This document shows, piece by piece, positions 12,556 to 14,860 of a stretch of 14,860 nt of DNA. This DNA comes from JAQIBY01 sp046546095 (GTDB lineage Bacteria; Bacteroidota; Bacteroidia; Bacteroidales; ML635J-15). Numbering within the stretch: the first letter of the stretch is position 1; every line of letters starts with the position of its first letter. The stretch spans positions 1 to 14,860 of the forward strand of contig JBKGYK010000074.1 in NCBI GenBank assembly GCA_046546095.1, read 5' to 3'. Made by a program: the position numbers and the translations under genes. Below the pieces are notes generated by a model. It did not search any database. It was not told where the DNA came from and saw only the letters and a list, made by a program, of their open reading frames with translations.

Positions 12556-13617
12556 TCAATACCTGTGTTTTTTGGCGTAGGCTACCAGTGACAACATCAC
12601 CGGAACTTCCACCAACACACCGACAACGGTTACCAGGGCTGCCGGGGATTGCAGTCCGAAGAGCGCAATGGCCACGGCCACGGCAAGTTCAAAAAAGTTG
12701 CTGGCACCGATCATGGCAGAAGGGGCGCAAACCTGGTAGTTGAGTTTGAGTTTTTTACCGCCAAACCAGGCAAGGAAAAATATAAAGTAGGTTTGAATTA
12801 CCAGAGGTACGGCCGCCAATAGAATTATCAGGGGATTGTTGATGATATTTTGTCCCTGAAAAGCAAAGAGAAATACCAGTGTTACCAGCAAAGCGATGAT
12901 GCTAACCGGTTTCAATTTGGGCAAAAAGGTATTTTTAAACCAGTCTTTGCCTTTTCGCCGGAGCAGAATGCGTTGGGTAATGACCCCGGCGATGAGAGGA
13001 ATGACCACAAAAATCAGTATGCTGTACAGCAAGGTGTCGTAGGGTATTGAGATGTCGGTGATGCCCAGCAGTAGTCCGACGATGGGAATAAAAGCCACCA
13101 GAATGATCAGATCATTGACAGAAACCTGCACGAGGGTGTAATTCGGATCACCATCTGAAAGGTATGACCAGACAAATACCATGGCTGTGCAGGGGGCAGC
13201 ACCAAGTATGATAGCACCTGCAATGTATTCAGCGGCAAGCTCCGGGTCTATCCAGGCAGCGTACAGCTTGTCAAAAAATATCCAGGCAAAGAAGGCCATG
13301 CTAAATGGTTTAATCAGCCAGTTGATAACCAGTGTCCAAACCACACCGCGGGGCCTTTTTCTGATTTTTTTGATGCTGGTAAAATCCACCTGAAGCATCA
13401 TGGGATATATCATCAGCCAGATGAGTATGGCAACGGGGATGTTTACTTTGGCGATTTCCAGCCCGCTGATGAATTCTATGCTGTTGCCGGCAAAATGTCC
13501 CAGGGCAATGCCTGCAATGATGCCAAGGGCTACCCAGATGCTGAGGTATTTTTCAAAGAAGCCTATGGTCTTTTTGGGACTGTCAGGAATTGTGATTTTC
13601 TTAAAAGGTTTACTCAT
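12556..13617 (-). CDS. acr3: ACR3-family arsenite efflux permease
   Basis: This 353-residue integral membrane protein has about ten hydrophobic segments, with a conserved start (WVALGIIAGIALG, 28-40). The hallmark segment GAAPCTAMVFVWSYL (139-153) carries the conserved cysteine C143. The last helices contain VLVEVPVML (334-342), whose E337 matches the conserved glutamate of the family. From family knowledge, ACR3 exports arsenite, as As(OH)3 or its anion, across the inner membrane using the proton gradient. ACR3 carriers belong to the BART superfamily and are unrelated to ArsB, although databases sometimes use arsB for both. It is the last gene of the cassette, 21 bp after arsM. Antimonite export is a possible extra activity. 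Length is normal and nothing looks broken. Confidence 0.94.
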   Translation of the reverse strand: MSKPFKKITIPDSPKKTIGFFEKYLSIWVALGIIAGIALGHFAGNSIEFISGLEIAKVNIPVAILIWLMIYPMMLQVDFTSIKKIRKRPRGVVWTLVINWLIKPFSMAFFAWIFFDKLYAAWIDPELAAEYIAGAIILGAAPCTAMVFVWSYLSDGDPNYTLVQVSVNDLIILVAFIPIVGLLLGITDISIPYDTLLYSILIFVVIPLIAGVITQRILLRRKGKDWFKNTFLPKLKPVSIIALLVTLVFLFAFQGQNIINNPLIILLAAVPLVIQTYFIFFLAWFGGKKLKLNYQVCAPSAMIGASNFFELAVAVAIALFGLQSPAALVTVVGVLVEVPVMLSLVAYAKKHRY

Positions 13618-13638
13618 AACAGTAAATGTAAATGTTAA

Positions 13639-14454
13639 TTAAACAGTGGGTTTTGTACCGCTTATGGTGCAAGAAAAAACACCGTTATCACCGGAACGAA
13701 ATGCCTGAAGCTGTTCATCATTCAGATGCTTTTTCAGGATGTTTTCCGGAATGCTGACGGGCGTTTTTTTATGAATTTCTGTTTGTTCAAATCCTGCCCG
13801 CTCTATGGTGGCAAGGTATTCTGCAATTACCGGTGCACCAGATATGCAACTGGCATACAATTCCGCATCGGAACGTAACGATTCGGGCAAGTCTGCTTTT
13901 GACAACACATCAGAAACACAAAAACGACCACCGGGTTTCAACACGCGCATAATTTTTGCAAAAGTTTTTTCTTTGCCGGGTACCAGGTTGAGCACACAAT
14001 TTGAAATGACAACATCGAACTGATTGCTTTCAAGGGGCATGTCATCAATATCGCCCACAATAAAGTCCATATTCTCAAATCCTGCCTTGCGGGCATTGTG
14101 CCTGGCTTTTGCTACCATTTCCTCCGAAAAATCAAGTCCGGTAACATGGCCTGAGCTTCCGGTGATGGAACGGACCAAAAAGCAGTCATTGCCGGCACCG
14201 CTTCCCAGATCAAGTACTGTGTCTCCGGGGTTAATATTGGTTGCCCGGGTTGGAACGCCGCACCCCAAGCCCAGATCGGCATCGGGATTATATCCCTTCT
14301 CCTTGTGATAATCTGCAGCACCCATATTGATATCACCATCTTCGCCGCAGCAACCGGGAACGTCACAGCAAGAGCTGTTGTCCATGGGCAAAGATTGCCT
14401 GGCAATGCCGGAATATTTTTTCTTAACCGCTGCTTTCTTTACCTTATCGTTCAT
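13639..14454 (-). CDS. arsM: Arsenite S-adenosylmethionine methyltransferase
   Basis: The ATG at 14454 gives 271 residues beginning MNDKVKKAAVKKKYSGIA, the typical ArsM opening. The frame extends to a TTG at 14514, but that would overlap the upstream gene by 13 bp. The Rossmann SAM-binding motif is DLGSGAGND (82-90), with D108 (GLDFS) as the likely ribose-binding acid. The three arsenite-coordinating cysteines of the family are visible: C65 (GLGCGVPT), C153 (SNCVLNL) and C203 (YASCISGA). Paired cysteines CC (29-30, 35-36) lie near the N-terminus. ArsM methylates arsenite stepwise to mono-, di- and trimethyl arsenicals, some volatile, in the cytoplasm using thiol reductants. It sits between a HesB-like gene (47 bp upstream) and acr3 (21 bp downstream), so methylation and efflux are co-expressed. 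Confidence 0.95.
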   Translation of the reverse strand: MNDKVKKAAVKKKYSGIARQSLPMDNSSCCDVPGCCGEDGDINMGAADYHKEKGYNPDADLGLGCGVPTRATNINPGDTVLDLGSGAGNDCFLVRSITGSSGHVTGLDFSEEMVAKARHNARKAGFENMDFIVGDIDDMPLESNQFDVVISNCVLNLVPGKEKTFAKIMRVLKPGGRFCVSDVLSKADLPESLRSDAELYASCISGAPVIAEYLATIERAGFEQTEIHKKTPVSIPENILKKHLNDEQLQAFRSGDNGVFSCTISGTKPTV

Positions 14455-14501
14455 ACCGTAGGGAGTTTGAAGTTGATGTTCAAAAATTTGTTTTTTTTGA
14501 C

Positions 14502-14789
14502 TTAGTCGCAACAATTGTTCTTTTTAGGAAATCCGTGAATGCGGAAGCCATCGGGGCTTAGTTCGATCAGGGTATTTTCCATTTTGTCTGCCAGTTCATT
14601 GGCGACATAAAAGTTGATGCCGTCAATTTCGATTTGGGTGTCATCGAACCCTGGTTTGCTGGCAATGTCCATGGCAGGAGAGGGGCCGCAACATCCCTGT
14701 GTAGCGTAGATTTTGATGCCTGCTTCGGGGCTGTCCTGTTTTTCAAGAATGTCTTTCAATTGTTTTGCTGCTTGTTCTGTAATTTTCAT
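14502..14789 (-). CDS. HesB-like (A-type carrier fold) small cysteine protein of the arsenic cassette
   Basis: This 95-residue protein has the layout of the HesB/IscA/ErpA A-type iron-sulfur carrier fold: an N-terminal helix MKITEQAAKQLKDIL, then a strand IKIYAT leading to QGCCGPSPAMD (31-41), and later the block GINFYVANELADKMENTLIEL (57-77). Classical carriers bind iron or a cluster through one cysteine in the first site plus a C-terminal CxC. Here the first site is a CC pair (C33, C34) and the C-terminus ends NNCCD (C93, C94), also a CC pair. A standard cluster-carrier role is therefore doubtful. Position at the head of an arsM-acr3 cassette suggests a role in arsenic handling, such as thiol binding of arsenite, but this is inference. 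The 71 bp upstream show no clear promoter or arsR operator. Confidence 0.75.
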   Translation of the reverse strand: MKITEQAAKQLKDILEKQDSPEAGIKIYATQGCCGPSPAMDIASKPGFDDTQIEIDGINFYVANELADKMENTLIELSPDGFRIHGFPKKNNCCD

Positions 14790-14860
14790 AATGTTGTATT
14801 TTACATGTTTGTTTATATTTATTTTCCCGCAAAGGGGTTTTGTTTTTGGTTCTCACAAAG

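Noticed and set aside
14822..14843. CCC-GCAAA-GGGG followed by a T-rich run, resembling a plus-strand terminator
   Set aside because: The stem is only 3-4 bp and no plus-strand gene precedes it.
14819..14860. Minus-strand open frame of 13 codons ending in TAA at 14819-14821, possibly the tail of an upstream ars gene
   Set aside because: It is too short to identify (LCENQKQNPFAGK), another frame is also open, and nothing specific to ArsR or another family can be seen.

Overview
The window looks like chromosomal DNA of a member of the Bacteroidota (probably class Bacteroidia; I cannot go lower). The evidence is a secreted protein ending in a type IX secretion (T9SS) type A sorting domain, an OmpA protein with the TPR/beta-propeller/regulatory-domain layout of the T9SS protein PorE, and start-proximal copies of the Bacteroidota sigma-factor -7 element TAnnTTTG with few Shine-Dalgarno sequences. 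Nearly all of the window is coding. No gene-free stretch exceeds about 220 bp, and I saw no rRNA, tRNA, CRISPR array or insertion sequence.

Left part (1-3171, all minus strand, read right to left): an OmpA-family coiled-coil lipoprotein is followed after 9 bp by a radical SAM/SPASM protein, then folK (folate synthesis), then tadA (tRNA wobble A-to-I editing). The last three genes overlap by 8 bp at each junction, so they look like one translationally coupled unit. A strong intrinsic terminator for the lipoprotein transcript lies inside the first codons of the radical SAM gene. Beyond tadA is the N-terminus of a response regulator, cut by the window edge.

Centre (3386-9548, plus strand): dxs (first step of the MEP isoprenoid pathway), a large multidomain periplasmic OmpA/SPOR protein, and hisS. 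Each is preceded by a recognisable promoter element, and the OmpA/SPOR gene ends in a good terminator. They appear to be separate transcription units.

Right part (9549-14789, minus strand): a secreted 5'-nucleotidase-like metallophosphatase whose stop codon directly abuts that of hisS, a T9SS-exported protein of unknown function, and an arsenic-resistance cassette. The cassette reads in transcription order HesB-like small cysteine protein, arsM (arsenite methyltransferase) and acr3 (arsenite efflux). It probably starts beyond the right edge, because no arsR or arsC is visible here.

Most genes are ordinary housekeeping or envelope genes. The points most worth a second look are the terminator embedded in the radical SAM coding sequence, the degenerate second OmpA domain plus SPOR domain in the 872-residue protein, and the paired-cysteine HesB-like protein of the arsenic cassette.
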